Notes: a model not told the origin generated them from the letters alone. DNA of 44,906 bases from Levilactobacillus wangkuiensis (GCF_016861605.1 NZ_BOLM01000020.1:1-44906); one strand, 5' to 3'. Counted from the stretch's first letter, positions 13,686 to 22,256 are shown. Numbers and translations: made by a program.

Positions 13686-14810
13686 ATGTCATGGACTATG
13701 TGGCTAGTGCCGCCGATCATTACTAGTATTTTCTTTGTCTTGGGAATCATCACTCTCTACTGGTCCATCTTCACCTGGGTGACTGCCAAGGTGGAGTCGA
13801 GCAGTAAGCCCCATAACTTAAAACGGGTTCAGGTGCTGTTGGGGACGACCTGTGCGGTGGTCTCCGTCTTCGCCCTACAGCTGATAGTGCGGGATACCCA
13901 CCTGTCGTGGACGTTCACCAATTTCCAACTTCTACTGCTAATCTTCGTGGCGTACTTCCTACAGTTGAAAATACCTAACTGGTTGATTCTGTTGGCCGGG
14001 GTCGGGTTCATGCTAATGAATGGTAACGTGACCGCCGTCCTTTCTTGGGGATACACGTTCCTGTTTGTGTTTTTCTATATGATTTCCTACCAGCAAAGTA
14101 CCCACCTCTGGCGCGCACCATACACCCGCTACATCACGGTAGCGTTGGGCTTCGGGATGGCGTTATGGTTATTTGTTAAATTCCGGTTCCATCTTCCATG
14201 GGGCACGTATTGGATTGAAATTGCGGATTACGCCGTGCTAGCGTCATTAATGTACGGGTACTTCCGGATTCAGGACAAGGACCGTCGTATCAAGGATCGG
14301 CTGTTCCAGTCCGCCAATTGGGATGCACTAACGCACGTTCAGAACTATGCGGCATATGACCACGCAATCGGTTATTACTTCCATCAAAGTGTCGCCCACA
14401 AGAAAAATTTGGCAATGGTCATGTTTGATATCGATCATTTCAAACGGGTGAATGATACCTACGGGCATTTAGCCGGTGACGAAGTCTTGAAGCAGGTGGC
14501 CAGCACCGTGGCCAGCACGATTAAGGCCATCAATCCGGAAATTGTGCTTTATCGGACCGGGGGCGAGGAGTTTAATATTCTCTTGCCCGGGTACGACATC
14601 AATCGGAGTCGGCCGGTGGCTGAGGCAGCGTTTGACGCGGTCAAGGAGCTTAAAATTCCGTACAACGAAGAAATTTTACAGGTAACCATTTCCGTTGGGG
14701 TTTCCGTGCTACACGAGGGTGACCACAACCCGTTGGACTTTTACAAGCGGGTCGATGCCAACCTGTACCACTCCAAGAAGAATGGTCGGCAACAGATTAC
14801 CATTGGCTAA
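13686..14810 (+). CDS. Membrane-bound GGDEF diguanylate cyclase
   Basis: Makes c-di-GMP from two GTP. The first 200 residues form about six hydrophobic helices (IITSIFFVLGIITLYWSIF, LLLIFVAYFLQL, WLILLAGVGFMLM and others), followed by a linker and a GGDEF domain from about residue 210. The metal-site FDIDHFKRVNDTYGH is near 246-260 and the active-site loop RTGGEEF near 290-296 (GGEEF variant, catalytically competent in known enzymes). I see no RxxD inhibitory site upstream of the loop. AAGGAG lies 9 nt before the ATG. A terminator follows, so it is monocistronic. It is divergent from the EAL gene; local control of c-di-GMP for an exopolysaccharide or surface function is likely, but no such target gene is in the window. 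Confidence 0.93.
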   Translation: MSWTMWLVPPIITSIFFVLGIITLYWSIFTWVTAKVESSSKPHNLKRVQVLLGTTCAVVSVFALQLIVRDTHLSWTFTNFQLLLLIFVAYFLQLKIPNWLILLAGVGFMLMNGNVTAVLSWGYTFLFVFFYMISYQQSTHLWRAPYTRYITVALGFGMALWLFVKFRFHLPWGTYWIEIADYAVLASLMYGYFRIQDKDRRIKDRLFQSANWDALTHVQNYAAYDHAIGYYFHQSVAHKKNLAMVMFDIDHFKRVNDTYGHLAGDEVLKQVASTVASTIKAINPEIVLYRTGGEEFNILLPGYDINRSRPVAEAAFDAVKELKIPYNEEILQVTISVGVSVLHEGDHNPLDFYKRVDANLYHSKKNGRQQITIG

Positions 14811-14828
14811 CGAATTTCAGATAAGTGA

Positions 14829-14859
14829 GCGTCTCTACAATAGGTAGGGGCGTTTTTGT
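14829..14859 (+). terminator. Terminator of the GGDEF gene
   Basis: 10-bp stem with several G-U pairs (14829-14838 with 14844-14853), followed by TTTTTG. Confidence 0.8.
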
Positions 14860-14975
14860 TTGCTAGTCGTTCGGATGCTTTATAAATGTTTAAATATCAA
14901 ATCCATGCGAATCCAAATAAAATCGTGTAGAATACGACTTAACCGGGATTTCCCGGGCAGAATGGAGCGATCATC

Positions 14976-15182
14976 GTGATCTTTTTACTATTACTATTGT
15001 TATTACTGTTCCCCATCTTGCGACTGGTTTTTGGCCTAGCCGGCTGGTTATTAGGCATCGTGGGAACGTTCATTATCGGGGCCATCGTCCTGGTAGCCTT
15101 CGCGGCCCTGTTCCGCTTCTTCATCGTCGCGGTCCTGGTCATCGGTGGCGGCCTCTGGGCCTCTCACGCGCTATTCAGCTAG
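14976..15182 (+). CDS. Small, very hydrophobic membrane protein, 68 aa
   Basis: About two to three membrane helices with a run of seven leucines after MIF, then GLAGWLLGIVGTFIIGAIVLVAFAALF and FFIVAVLVIGGGLWASHALF. The start is GTG with GGAG 8 nt upstream. Small membrane proteins of this kind are widespread in lactobacilli as uncharacterised genes; some are annotated as stress or envelope related, but I cannot assign one. A short GC palindrome (CCGGGA-TTT-CCCGG, about 14943-14957) lies in the leader. It is followed by the first structured repeat. Confidence 0.7.
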   Translation: MIFLLLLLLLLFPILRLVFGLAGWLLGIVGTFIIGAIVLVAFAALFRFFIVAVLVIGGGLWASHALFS

Positions 15183-15206
15183 TATTTTGGTGTGTGTGTA
15201 CGTTGC

Positions 15207-15384
15207 GCCTGCGGCAGTTCAGGAAGGCCCACCTGTGGGGAACGGTTGAAGCCAAAGAGCGGTCTTCAACCTCGTGGGTGAGCCTTGAAAAACACAAGTC
15301 TCACCCACGTCCCGTGCTGTAAGGCCGGGCAAAACTCCCGACCAACAGCACCGACACAGGTGGGACTTTCTGACTGCCTCCGGC
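15207..15384 (+). repeat. Cloverleaf repeat, copy A1
   Basis: First of eight full copies of a structured intergenic repeat. Outer arms (about 15207-15236 and 15355-15384) pair over some 25 positions and end in GCCTGCGGC/GCCTCCGGC. Inside are three hairpins: 15244-15271 (perfect 8-bp GGTTGAAG/CTTCAACC with loop CCAAAGAGCGGT), 15274-15308 (GTGGGTGAG/CTCACCCAC) and 15314-15351 (GTGCTGT/ACAGCAC). It lies between convergent genes. Family identity not recognised. Confidence 0.85.
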
Positions 15385-15480
15385 TACACTCATATTAGCT
15401 GAGTGCATTCACCCTGTGATGGCTGAATATCGAATCATTCAGTTTAATTGCGGATAGTCACAGTAAAAGGTGATTAGAGC

Positions 15481-15663
15481 GTCACAACTAATTAACAAAC
15501 AGTGTTATGACGATGACAGAAAATGACTAATGGCATTACAGGCTAAACGCGTGTCAGCCACATTCAGACTGACTAAGTCACAACTAATCAACAGACAGTG
15601 TTATAACGAGAACAGAAAATGACGACTGGCATTATGGGCTATGGGCTAAACCCGTGTAAGCCG
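15481..15663. repeat. Tandem direct repeat, two units 96 bp apart
   Basis: Units begin at 15481 and 15577 with GTCACAACTAATYAACARAC and share most of about 83 bp, ending in GGCTAAACSCGTGTMAGCC. The second unit runs directly into the structured repeat B1. It is probably a duplication of the sequence flanking B1. The rest of the 15,385-15,480 stretch shows nothing else. Confidence 0.8.
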
Positions 15664-15835
15664 CAGGGCTGGTGAAAATGGGCTCAGCCGTGGGAGTTGC
15701 CTTAGCGGTTTACCGCTTAGGCAACTGATATCTTTGAGACGTGACCTTCGGCTCAAAGTAAGCCTGGAGACCGCCTTTCAGACTCCAGGCGTTCGCCCAC
15801 AGCGTCACGGCCCAGTTTTCACCAGCCCGGAGGCG
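15661..15835 (-). repeat. Cloverleaf repeat, copy B1 (minus orientation)
   Basis: Outer arms GGGCTGGTGAAAATGGGC (from 15666) and GGCCCAGTTTTCACCAGCCC (15809-15828) pair almost perfectly. Internal hairpins: GTTGCC...GGCAAC (15696-15725), TTTGAG/CTCAAA (15733-15757) and GCCTGGAG/CTCCAGGC (15762-15790). The last has the conserved loop, read on the minus strand as TCTGAAAGGCGGT. Confidence 0.85.
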
Positions 15836-15882
15836 CGGACTACACGCGTTTAACCCGTAAACCCATAAATGAAGACAAAACA

Positions 15883-15914
15883 AAAACGGATGGCCAGCTG
15901 GTCGTCCGTTTTTC
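15883..15914 (-). terminator. Bidirectional terminator
   Basis: Stem AAAAACGGAT.../...GTCCGTTTTT around GGCCAGCTGGTC. On the minus strand it ends the 15925-16254 gene; it would also stop transcription from the left. Confidence 0.8.
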
Positions 15915-15924
15915 AATTCACGCG

Positions 15925-16254
15925 TTATTCAAATGACATCTCCACCAAATACGTCTGCTCGGCCGGAATGTGACTGGTCGTGATCCAGACTTCCCGATAG
16001 TCTAGTTTAGAACTGCGGGTCCGCTCGAAGAAATCATTGAGGAGGTCGCCGTTCATTGCCAAGAAGTCATCGTCCATCCGGTTGACCAGCAGGTGGCCAA
16101 CGGGGAAGTAGAGCTCTGGATTGGCCACGGAAACCGTGTCTGGCACGCCAATCGCGATGACGTTGCTGTTGCGCTGCTGGATAAAGCGCACCCGATCTTG
16201 GTGGCGATGGATAAAGGTTAGGACGTTATAGATTGAATCTGAGTTGCTCGCCAT
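15925..16254 (-). CDS. Hypothetical protein, 109 aa
   Basis: A soluble protein without signal peptide or membrane segment. Blocks include SIYNVLTFIHRHQDRVRFIQQRNSN, PELYFPVGHLLVNRMDDDFLAM and REVWITTSHIPAEQTYLVEM. GGGAGAAAG precedes the ATG. Monocistronic, convergent with the repeat region and divergent from the ABC exporter. I do not recognise the family. A bidirectional terminator follows the stop. Confidence 0.7.
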   Translation of the reverse strand: MASNSDSIYNVLTFIHRHQDRVRFIQQRNSNVIAIGVPDTVSVANPELYFPVGHLLVNRMDDDFLAMNGDLLNDFFERTRSSKLDYREVWITTSHIPAEQTYLVEMSFE

Positions 16255-16581
16255 TATCTTTCTCCCTTCGGTGACCCCATTGTAACAAATTCTGGCGCGT
16301 TTGCCAGTCTCAAACGCTTGTCAGAAGGGGCTTTTCCCGGCAGTCCTGGCAGCGACGACCGGGCAAAAGTTTGCTAGACCGTGAATGAAAGCGGATACGA
16401 ATTTTCGCTAAAAATGTCGGTGGCGCGACAATAAAATTCTTAATTTTCCATACTGACCTTTCCATGGTTGGAAATGGGAAGCGGGAACTTGGTAAAAGGT
16501 GGCGCTGCTGGGGAGCTTAACCACCGTCAGTCAGGGAACGCCAGTGGTTTCTGGCCAGTTAAAATTTGCAAGAATCCTTTA

Positions 16582-16609
16582 TTGCAAACCTATTTCAGGC
16601 GAGTATAAT
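16582..16609 (+). promoter_or_regulatory. Promoter of the ABC exporter operon
   Basis: TTGCAA (16582-16587), 16-bp spacer, TATAAT (16604-16609). The predicted leader is about 57 nt. The stretch 16,255-16,580 upstream holds no gene I can support. Confidence 0.75.
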
Positions 16610-16672
16610 TATCGCATATGCAATTTTGATGTTTTATAGAGTAACCTTAGAAGAAAGAAGGCCAAATTTCCT

Positions 16673-18406
16673 ATGATGCGACTTGCCCGAAAACACTTGG
16701 ACTGGTGGGCAGTAGCCCTTGCTGTTGGGTTTATGATTATACAAGTTGCCTGTGACCTTTCCTTACCGACGTTGACTTCGGACATCATCGATAAAGGGAT
16801 CGCCAACAACGATATCGGCTACATCTGGCGGACTGGTGGGCAAATGCTCCTCTTGAGTTTCATTGGGGTGTTAGGTGCTGCCGGGAACGTCTACTATGCG
16901 TCGACCCAGTCACAAAGAATGGGTCAACGAATCCGGACCGATTTATTTAAGAAAGTCACGTTTTCTTCCACCGAAGAGTTTGAAACGGTGGGGAACGCTT
17001 CCTTAATTACCCGGACGACCAACGACGTGGTGCAGATTCAAAACGTCATGGTCCAAATGTTGCGGATGATGCTAATGGCGCCAATCATGTTGGTCGGTGC
17101 GGGTGTACTGGCGTACGTCAAGAGTCCCCGGCTGACCATGGTCTTCCTCGTGGCGCTGCCAATCTTGGCGTTTTTTACCGGCCTGATCATGTACTTTGCG
17201 GTGCCGCTGTTCAAGAGCCTGCAAAAGAAGATTGACCGCATCAACTTAGTTTTCCGTGAGGGATTAACCGGGGTGCGGGTCATTCGGGCCTTTAACCAGG
17301 ACCAATTTGAACAGGACCGTTTTGAAGGGGCCAACCAGGACTACACCAAGACTGGGATTAAGGTCTTCATGATTGTTTCCTTAATGTTCCCGGTCATCAC
17401 TTTGATTGTCAGTGGAACCAATATTGGAATCGTTTGGTATGGGGGTCAATTAATTGGCCACCAAGCCATGGAAGTGGGTAACTTAGTTGCTTTCATGACA
17501 TATGCGACCCAACTTTTAATTAGCTTTATGATGGTTTCCATGGTCTTCGTTTTCCTGCCTCGGGCACAAGCCTCTGCGGCACGGATCAACGAAGTCATGG
17601 ACCTCAAGAGTAAGATCAACGATGCGGATCAACCCCTTGAGTTGCACACCGATGCAGCCAGCTTGACCTTTGATCACGTGAACTTCCGGTACACCGGCGC
17701 TGAAAAATTAGCGTTGACGGACGTGAACTTCACGGCAACGGCCGGCCAGACGGTGGCCATTATCGGGGGGACTGGTTCGGGTAAATCCACGCTGGTCAAC
17801 CTGATCCCACGGTTGTTTGATCCCGAAAGTGGTCAAATTAAGCTGAATGGGACCGCGCTGACGGCGATGAGCCAAAAAGCCTTACACGATGCCATTTCGA
17901 TCACGCAACAAAAAGCTGTCCTGTTCTCTGGAACCGTGCGGAGCAACATGCTCTTTGGGATGCCGGATGCGACGGATGACCAGATTTGGCACGCGTTAGA
18001 CGTGGCCCAAGCCAGCGACTTCATTAAAGAAGAGGGTGGCTTGGACGGTGTCGTTGAACAAAACGGGGATAACTTCTCCGGTGGACAACGGCAACGGCTG
18101 GTAATTGCGCGGACTATTTTGAAGCGCGCCAGTGTCTACATCTTTGATGATTCCTTCTCCGCCTTGGACTTCAAGACGGATTCCCTGTTACGGCAGGACT
18201 TGCGGAAGGATGAACAGGTTCAAAATGGGGTAACCGTTATCGTTGCCCAACGGGTCTCCACGGTTGCCGATGCCGATTTGATTTTGGTTATCGACGGTGG
18301 GAAAATCGTTGGTCAAGGGACCCACGACGAGCTGAAAGAAAGTAACGAGACTTACCAAGAAATTCTCGATTCACAACTGCGGAAGGGGGATACCGTCGAT
18401 GCGTAA
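16673..18406 (+). CDS. Heterodimeric ABC exporter, subunit 1 (LmrC/BmrC-like, degenerate site)
   Basis: Half of a multidrug-type exporter. Residues 1-310 form six membrane helices with the ABC exporter fold, followed by a nucleotide-binding domain with Walker A IIGGTGSGKST (near 363-373), signature NFSGGQ (near 467-472) and Walker B VYIFDDS (near 489-495). The residue after the Walker B aspartate is Asp, not the catalytic Glu. This is the mark of the LmrC/BmrC side of heterodimeric exporters, where one ATP site is inactive. The start has AAGAAGG about 11 nt upstream. It overlaps subunit 2 by 8 nt. The substrate is unknown; drugs, lipids or peptides are all possible. Confidence 0.93.
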   Translation: MMRLARKHLDWWAVALAVGFMIIQVACDLSLPTLTSDIIDKGIANNDIGYIWRTGGQMLLLSFIGVLGAAGNVYYASTQSQRMGQRIRTDLFKKVTFSSTEEFETVGNASLITRTTNDVVQIQNVMVQMLRMMLMAPIMLVGAGVLAYVKSPRLTMVFLVALPILAFFTGLIMYFAVPLFKSLQKKIDRINLVFREGLTGVRVIRAFNQDQFEQDRFEGANQDYTKTGIKVFMIVSLMFPVITLIVSGTNIGIVWYGGQLIGHQAMEVGNLVAFMTYATQLLISFMMVSMVFVFLPRAQASAARINEVMDLKSKINDADQPLELHTDAASLTFDHVNFRYTGAEKLALTDVNFTATAGQTVAIIGGTGSGKSTLVNLIPRLFDPESGQIKLNGTALTAMSQKALHDAISITQQKAVLFSGTVRSNMLFGMPDATDDQIWHALDVAQASDFIKEEGGLDGVVEQNGDNFSGGQRQRLVIARTILKRASVYIFDDSFSALDFKTDSLLRQDLRKDEQVQNGVTVIVAQRVSTVADADLILVIDGGKIVGQGTHDELKESNETYQEILDSQLRKGDTVDA

Positions 18407-20240
18407 TGGACGTGGTGCCGCAACCAAACAGCGGCCACAAAAATTCTGGGGAACGACGATTCGGTTGTTCCGCTACATGAAAGCCTGGATCCCCGGTATC
18501 CTCGTCGTCTTGGTCTTTGCCATCGTTTCGGTAGTCTTGCAAATCAAGACACCCAAGATTTTAGGTGAAGCCACGACGGAATTATTTAAAGGTGTGATGA
18601 AGGGGACGGCCGAACTGAAGGCCGGAATTCCGATTCACAACTTACCCGTTGACTTTGGTAAAATCGGCCACATTCTGTTGGTCGTGGGGATCATGTACGC
18701 CGGTGCCGCTCTATTTGGCATCGTGCAACAACTGATCATGAGCTGGATTTCCCAAAAGGTCGTTTACCGCTTACGGCGCGACCTCAAGGAAAAGATGCAA
18801 CGCCTGCCAATCAGTTACTACGATACCCATAGCAACGGGGACTTAATGTCCCGGATGGCCAACGATATGGATAACATCGGTGGGACGTTGCAACAGACGC
18901 TTTCCCAAATGGTGACGAGTTTTCTGACGTTCTTCGGGGTACTCTACATGATGTTGACCATCAGTGGTTGGTTGACGTTGGTTGCCCTGGTATCCGTGCC
19001 ACTGAGTATCTTGGTGGTCGGTATCGTGGCCCCCAAGTCACAACGCTTCTTTGCTAGTCAACAGAAGAACTTGGGACTCCTGAACAACACGGTTGAAGAA
19101 ACGTACGCCGGCCATACCGTGGTCAAGACGTTTAACCGTGAAGGGGCCACCCAAGAAGAATTCGAAGAACACAACCGGAAGTATTACCAATCAGCTTGGA
19201 AGGCACAATTTGTTTCCAGTCTGATCTTCCCATTGATGAACTTCGTGAAGAACCTGGACTACCTGGCTGTCGCCGTTATCGGTGGGATTCAGGTGGCCAA
19301 TGGGACGGTTAGTTTGGGGAACGTGCAGGCCTTCCTGCAATACACCAACCAATTCTCCCAACCCATCACGCAGATGGCCAACCTGACCAACACGATTCAG
19401 GCCACGATTGCCTCCGCCGAACGGATTTTCTCCGTGCTGGATGAAGACGACATGACCGACACCGCCACGGCTAAATTGCCAGCGCAGACGGCTAGTGAAG
19501 GCAACGTCATTGAATTTGATAACGTCGCTTTCAAGTACGTGCCAGACAATCCCCTGATTGAAGACTTCAATCTGAAGGTCAAAGCGGGCGAAATGGTTGC
19601 CATCGTTGGACCAACCGGTGCCGGGAAGACGACCATCATTAATTTGTTGGAACGCTTCTACGACGTCGACGCTGGTCAAATCAAGTACCGTGGGCAAGAC
19701 ACGCACGCCGTTGGGCGGACGGACTTACGCCGGCACTTTGCGATGGTGCTCCAGGATACCTGGCTGTTTACCGGAACGATTTTTGATAATATCAAATACG
19801 GTCGGGAAGATGCGACCGAAGAAGACGTCTACTCGGCTGCTAAGGCGGCGCACGCGGACACCTTCATTCGGCAACTGCCTGACGGTTACGACACGATTCT
19901 GAACGAAGCCGCCACCAACATTTCTCAGGGGCAACGGCAATTGTTGACAATTGCTCGGGCCTTTGTGGCTGATCCAGACGTCTTGATCTTGGATGAAGCC
20001 ACGAGTTCGGTCGACACCCGGACGGAAATGCTGATTCAACACGCGATGAAACGGTTGTTGGCTGGGCGGACCAGTTTCGTGGTTGCTCACCGGTTGTCTA
20101 CGATTCAAAATGCCGAAAACATTGTGGTCATGAACCATGGGCACATTGTGGAAACTGGGAATCACGACAGTTTGCTGGCGGCGGACGGTTTTTACGCCGA
20201 CCTCTACAACAGTCAATTCACCGGCAACGACTTGGCTTAG
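18399..20240 (+). CDS. Heterodimeric ABC exporter, subunit 2 (LmrD/BmrD-like)
   Basis: The partner subunit, 613 residues with six membrane helices (first about 25-50) and an ATP-binding domain. Walker A is VGPTGAGKTT (near 403-412), and Walker B LILDEATSSVD has the normal catalytic Glu. The signature is NISQGQ rather than LSGGQ; in the dimer it faces the Walker motifs of subunit 1, so both changes fall in the same degenerate ATP site, as in LmrCD and TM287/288. A ribosome site GGAAGGGGG lies inside the previous gene. After the stop come the B2 repeat and two terminators. Confidence 0.93.
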   Translation: MRNGRGAATKQRPQKFWGTTIRLFRYMKAWIPGILVVLVFAIVSVVLQIKTPKILGEATTELFKGVMKGTAELKAGIPIHNLPVDFGKIGHILLVVGIMYAGAALFGIVQQLIMSWISQKVVYRLRRDLKEKMQRLPISYYDTHSNGDLMSRMANDMDNIGGTLQQTLSQMVTSFLTFFGVLYMMLTISGWLTLVALVSVPLSILVVGIVAPKSQRFFASQQKNLGLLNNTVEETYAGHTVVKTFNREGATQEEFEEHNRKYYQSAWKAQFVSSLIFPLMNFVKNLDYLAVAVIGGIQVANGTVSLGNVQAFLQYTNQFSQPITQMANLTNTIQATIASAERIFSVLDEDDMTDTATAKLPAQTASEGNVIEFDNVAFKYVPDNPLIEDFNLKVKAGEMVAIVGPTGAGKTTIINLLERFYDVDAGQIKYRGQDTHAVGRTDLRRHFAMVLQDTWLFTGTIFDNIKYGREDATEEDVYSAAKAAHADTFIRQLPDGYDTILNEAATNISQGQRQLLTIARAFVADPDVLILDEATSSVDTRTEMLIQHAMKRLLAGRTSFVVAHRLSTIQNAENIVVMNHGHIVETGNHDSLLAADGFYADLYNSQFTGNDLA

Positions 20241-20255
20241 GGCTAGTCCGTTGTT

Positions 20256-20433
20256 GGCGCCTCCGGGCTGGTGAAAACTGGGCCGTGACGCTGTGGGCGC
20301 ACGTCCGAAGCCTGAGAGGCGGTCTTCGGACTTACTTTGAGCCGAAGTGCACGTCTCAAAGATAGCAGTTGCCTAAGCGGGGAACCCGCTAAGGCAACTC
20401 CCACGGCTGAGCCCATTTTCACCAGCCCTGCGG
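20256..20433 (+). repeat. Cloverleaf repeat, copy B2
   Basis: Outer arms GGCTGGTGAAAACTGGGC and GCCCATTTTCACCAGCC (close to 20266-20283 and 20411-20427). Hairpins: GTCCGAAG/CTTCGGAC (20303-20331) with loop CCTGAGAGGCGGT; CTTTGAG/CTCAAAG (20335-20361); and a 14-bp stem with one mismatch beginning GTTGCC (about 20369-20398). It starts 16 bp after the exporter stop. Confidence 0.85.
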
Positions 20434-20530
20434 CTAACACACGTTCAACCCGTAAGCCCGAGTGGTTGCGTTCGTTTGCCGCTTGCTCGGTGGGTGTTAG
20501 GTTTGTTTTGGATTTCTGAATAAAATTATT

Positions 20531-20564
20531 AGTGCTCTGCCCAATTTGGGTGGGGCACTTTTTT
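20531..20564 (+). terminator. Terminator of the exporter operon, first copy
   Basis: AGTGCTC...GGGGCACT stem with CCCAATTTGGG inside, followed by TTTTTT. Confidence 0.8.
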
Positions 20565-20748
20565 GAGGATAGGACCTGGTTGCGTTCGTTCCTGGCACCT
20601 TGGCGCGCCTCTGGTCACTGCCACGACCGGCCCAGTTTTTCCAGCCCTGCGGCTGACACACGGCTAACCCGTAAGTTGGGTGGTTGCGTTCATTGGCTGC
20701 TTGCTTGGTGGGTGTCAGGTACGATTTGAATTTTAAATGAAATTATCG

Positions 20749-20781
20749 GTGCTCTGTCCAATTTGGGTGGGGCACTTTTTA
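20749..20781 (+). terminator. Terminator, second (duplicated) copy
   Basis: Same structure as the first: GGTGCTCTG...GGGGCAC with CCAATTTGG, followed by TTTTT. It insulates the serine hydrolase gene. Confidence 0.75.
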
Positions 20782-20845
20782 TTTTGGGTTGCGCACAGCG
20801 TCCATGCCTGTTCAGTGATTACGCAAGTCTTAACCGAATCTTGGA

Positions 20846-20875
20846 TTGCCAAGGCGAAAGCCAAACGGGTACAAT
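20846..20875 (+). promoter_or_regulatory. Promoter of the serine hydrolase gene
   Basis: TTGCCA (20846-20851), 18-bp spacer, TACAAT (20870-20875). The start codon is 33 nt further. Confidence 0.6.
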
Positions 20876-20907
20876 GGGGGCTAGTAGAGAAGAGAGAGGT
20901 GCGGTCC

Positions 20908-21948
20908 ATGACGTATACGCAAACGAAGGCGGCCCTACAGCGGCTGGTTCAGGAGAAAGTGGTGCCAGGGGTCAGCTTTGCGCTGATTGACGGCGACCGG
21001 GTGGAAACGGGGCAGTACGGGCAAGCCGCGCTGGTGCCCGCTCCCGAGCCACTGCGGCCGGGCATGCTGTACGACGTGGCTTCGTTGACCAAAGTGGTTG
21101 GCACCCTGAGCGTGGTTTTACAACTGTTGGCGGAGGGCCGGCTACGTTTGGTGGACCGGGTCAGTGACTATCTCCCCGAGTGGCAGGATACGCGGGTCAC
21201 GATTCAACACCTGTTGACGCACACCTCGGGTATCACCGGCTACATTCCTAACCGAAATCAGTTGGCCGCACCAGAATTGACGGTCGGATTGTTGGGGCTG
21301 CACGTTGGGCCCACCTTTAATCGGAAGATGGTGTACGCGGACGTGAACTATATTTTTCTGGGCTGGATCGTTGAAAAAATTCTCGGCGACCCGATTCAGG
21401 TGGTCGCGCAACGTCGGGTGCTGACGCCTTTAGGCATGGTCCACAGCACGTTCACACCGGCCAACCCGTTGGCCTGCATTCCCACGGCCCAAACGGTTGG
21501 ACGGGGACTCGTGCGCGGTGAGGTTCACGACCCCAAGGGTTACGTGTTGCAGCGGCGATGCGGGTCGGCGGGCTTATTCAGTACGGTGGATGATTTGGCC
21601 CGGTTCTGTCAGGCCTATTTTCAGCCGGAAAAGGTCGCCGCGGTCTTGCCACCACTACTGGTTAACCATTTAGCCCATGACCTGACACCCAACGGTCGTG
21701 CCGGTCGTTCCTTAGGCTGGGCGCTGACCGCAGCGCAATGGCCGACACCGCACCGCGTGATTTGGCATTCGGGTTTCACGGGAACGTATTTGGTCATCGA
21801 CCAGGCGGCCAAACAAGCCATGGTTTTCCTGACGAATCGGGTCCATCCGGTGGCGCCCAACGAACCGTACCTGGACCAACGCAACGCGGTAATTGGCACG
21901 TATTTGGCGGAGAAGAGCCGTTACAACGCCCATGATTTTAGCCGTTAA
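20908..21948 (+). CDS. Beta-lactamase-family serine hydrolase (class C / esterase-like)
   Basis: A 346-residue protein of the PF00144 fold shared by class C beta-lactamases, low-molecular-weight penicillin-binding proteins and EstB-type esterases. The SxxK motif is SLTK (S59-K62 in VASLTKVVG). The tyrosine motif is YADVNY near 143 (YxD instead of the usual YxN) and the third box is HSGFTG near 287 (HxG). There is no signal peptide, so it is probably cytoplasmic and more likely an esterase or peptidase than a resistance enzyme. I chose ATG 20908, with AGAGGTG upstream; a longer upstream frame covers the terminator and promoter and is not credible. Confidence 0.85.
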   Translation: MTYTQTKAALQRLVQEKVVPGVSFALIDGDRVETGQYGQAALVPAPEPLRPGMLYDVASLTKVVGTLSVVLQLLAEGRLRLVDRVSDYLPEWQDTRVTIQHLLTHTSGITGYIPNRNQLAAPELTVGLLGLHVGPTFNRKMVYADVNYIFLGWIVEKILGDPIQVVAQRRVLTPLGMVHSTFTPANPLACIPTAQTVGRGLVRGEVHDPKGYVLQRRCGSAGLFSTVDDLARFCQAYFQPEKVAAVLPPLLVNHLAHDLTPNGRAGRSLGWALTAAQWPTPHRVIWHSGFTGTYLVIDQAAKQAMVFLTNRVHPVAPNEPYLDQRNAVIGTYLAEKSRYNAHDFSR

Positions 21949-21980
21949 ATGAAAATGTCGGAAGGATTTATCCGTTCCCG

Positions 21981-22155
21981 GCGGTGGATTCAAGGTTCCC
22001 TGCTGTGGGGCACGGTTCCAGCCTGAGAGGCGGTCTTCCACCTCGCCTGGGAGCCTTGCTTAAGAACGCAAGGCTCTCAGGTCGGCCCATGTTCTAGGCT
22101 GAGGAAGGGCAATTCAGTCAAGAACATCGACACAGCAGGAAACCTTGATCCACCT
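21981..22155 (+). repeat. Cloverleaf repeat, copy A2
   Basis: Outer arms contain GGATTCAAGG...CCTGCTGTG and CACAGCAGG...CCTTGATCC. Hairpins: 22014-22042 with loop CCTGAGAGGCGGT (stem has a symmetric 3-nt mismatch), GAGCCTTGC/GCAAGGCTC (22051-22077), and ATGTTCT/AGAACAT (22089-22127). It lies between convergent genes. Confidence 0.85.
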
Positions 22156-22256
22156 CTGGTCACTCAGGCTAGTCGTATCGTTGATTGTGGTTGGCAGTTT
22201 TAACTGGATTAGCCGAGACTACTCTGCAAGATAGAGTCCGGAACTAAACCACAAAA

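Larger units (their letters stand above)
20422..20781 (+). repeat. Duplicated segment carrying the repeat arm and a terminator
   Basis: A stretch of about 140 bp starting CCAGCCCTGCGGCTRACAC is present at 20422-20564 and again, diverged, at 20641-20781 (period about 219 bp). Each copy ends in a terminator. Between them lies a repeat fragment (about 20600-20654) that keeps only the 3' arm GGCCCAGTTTTTCCAGCCC and a short A-type tail GCCTCTGGTCACTG. Confidence 0.8.

Noticed and set aside
16480-16560. T-box-like GGTGG sequence upstream of the ABC exporter
   Set aside because: It lacks the T-box core and a terminator/antiterminator pair, and the exporter promoter lies downstream of it.
19191-20216. 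Long minus-strand frames opposite the exporter genes
   Set aside because: Shadow frames of a strongly supported coding region, without ribosome sites.
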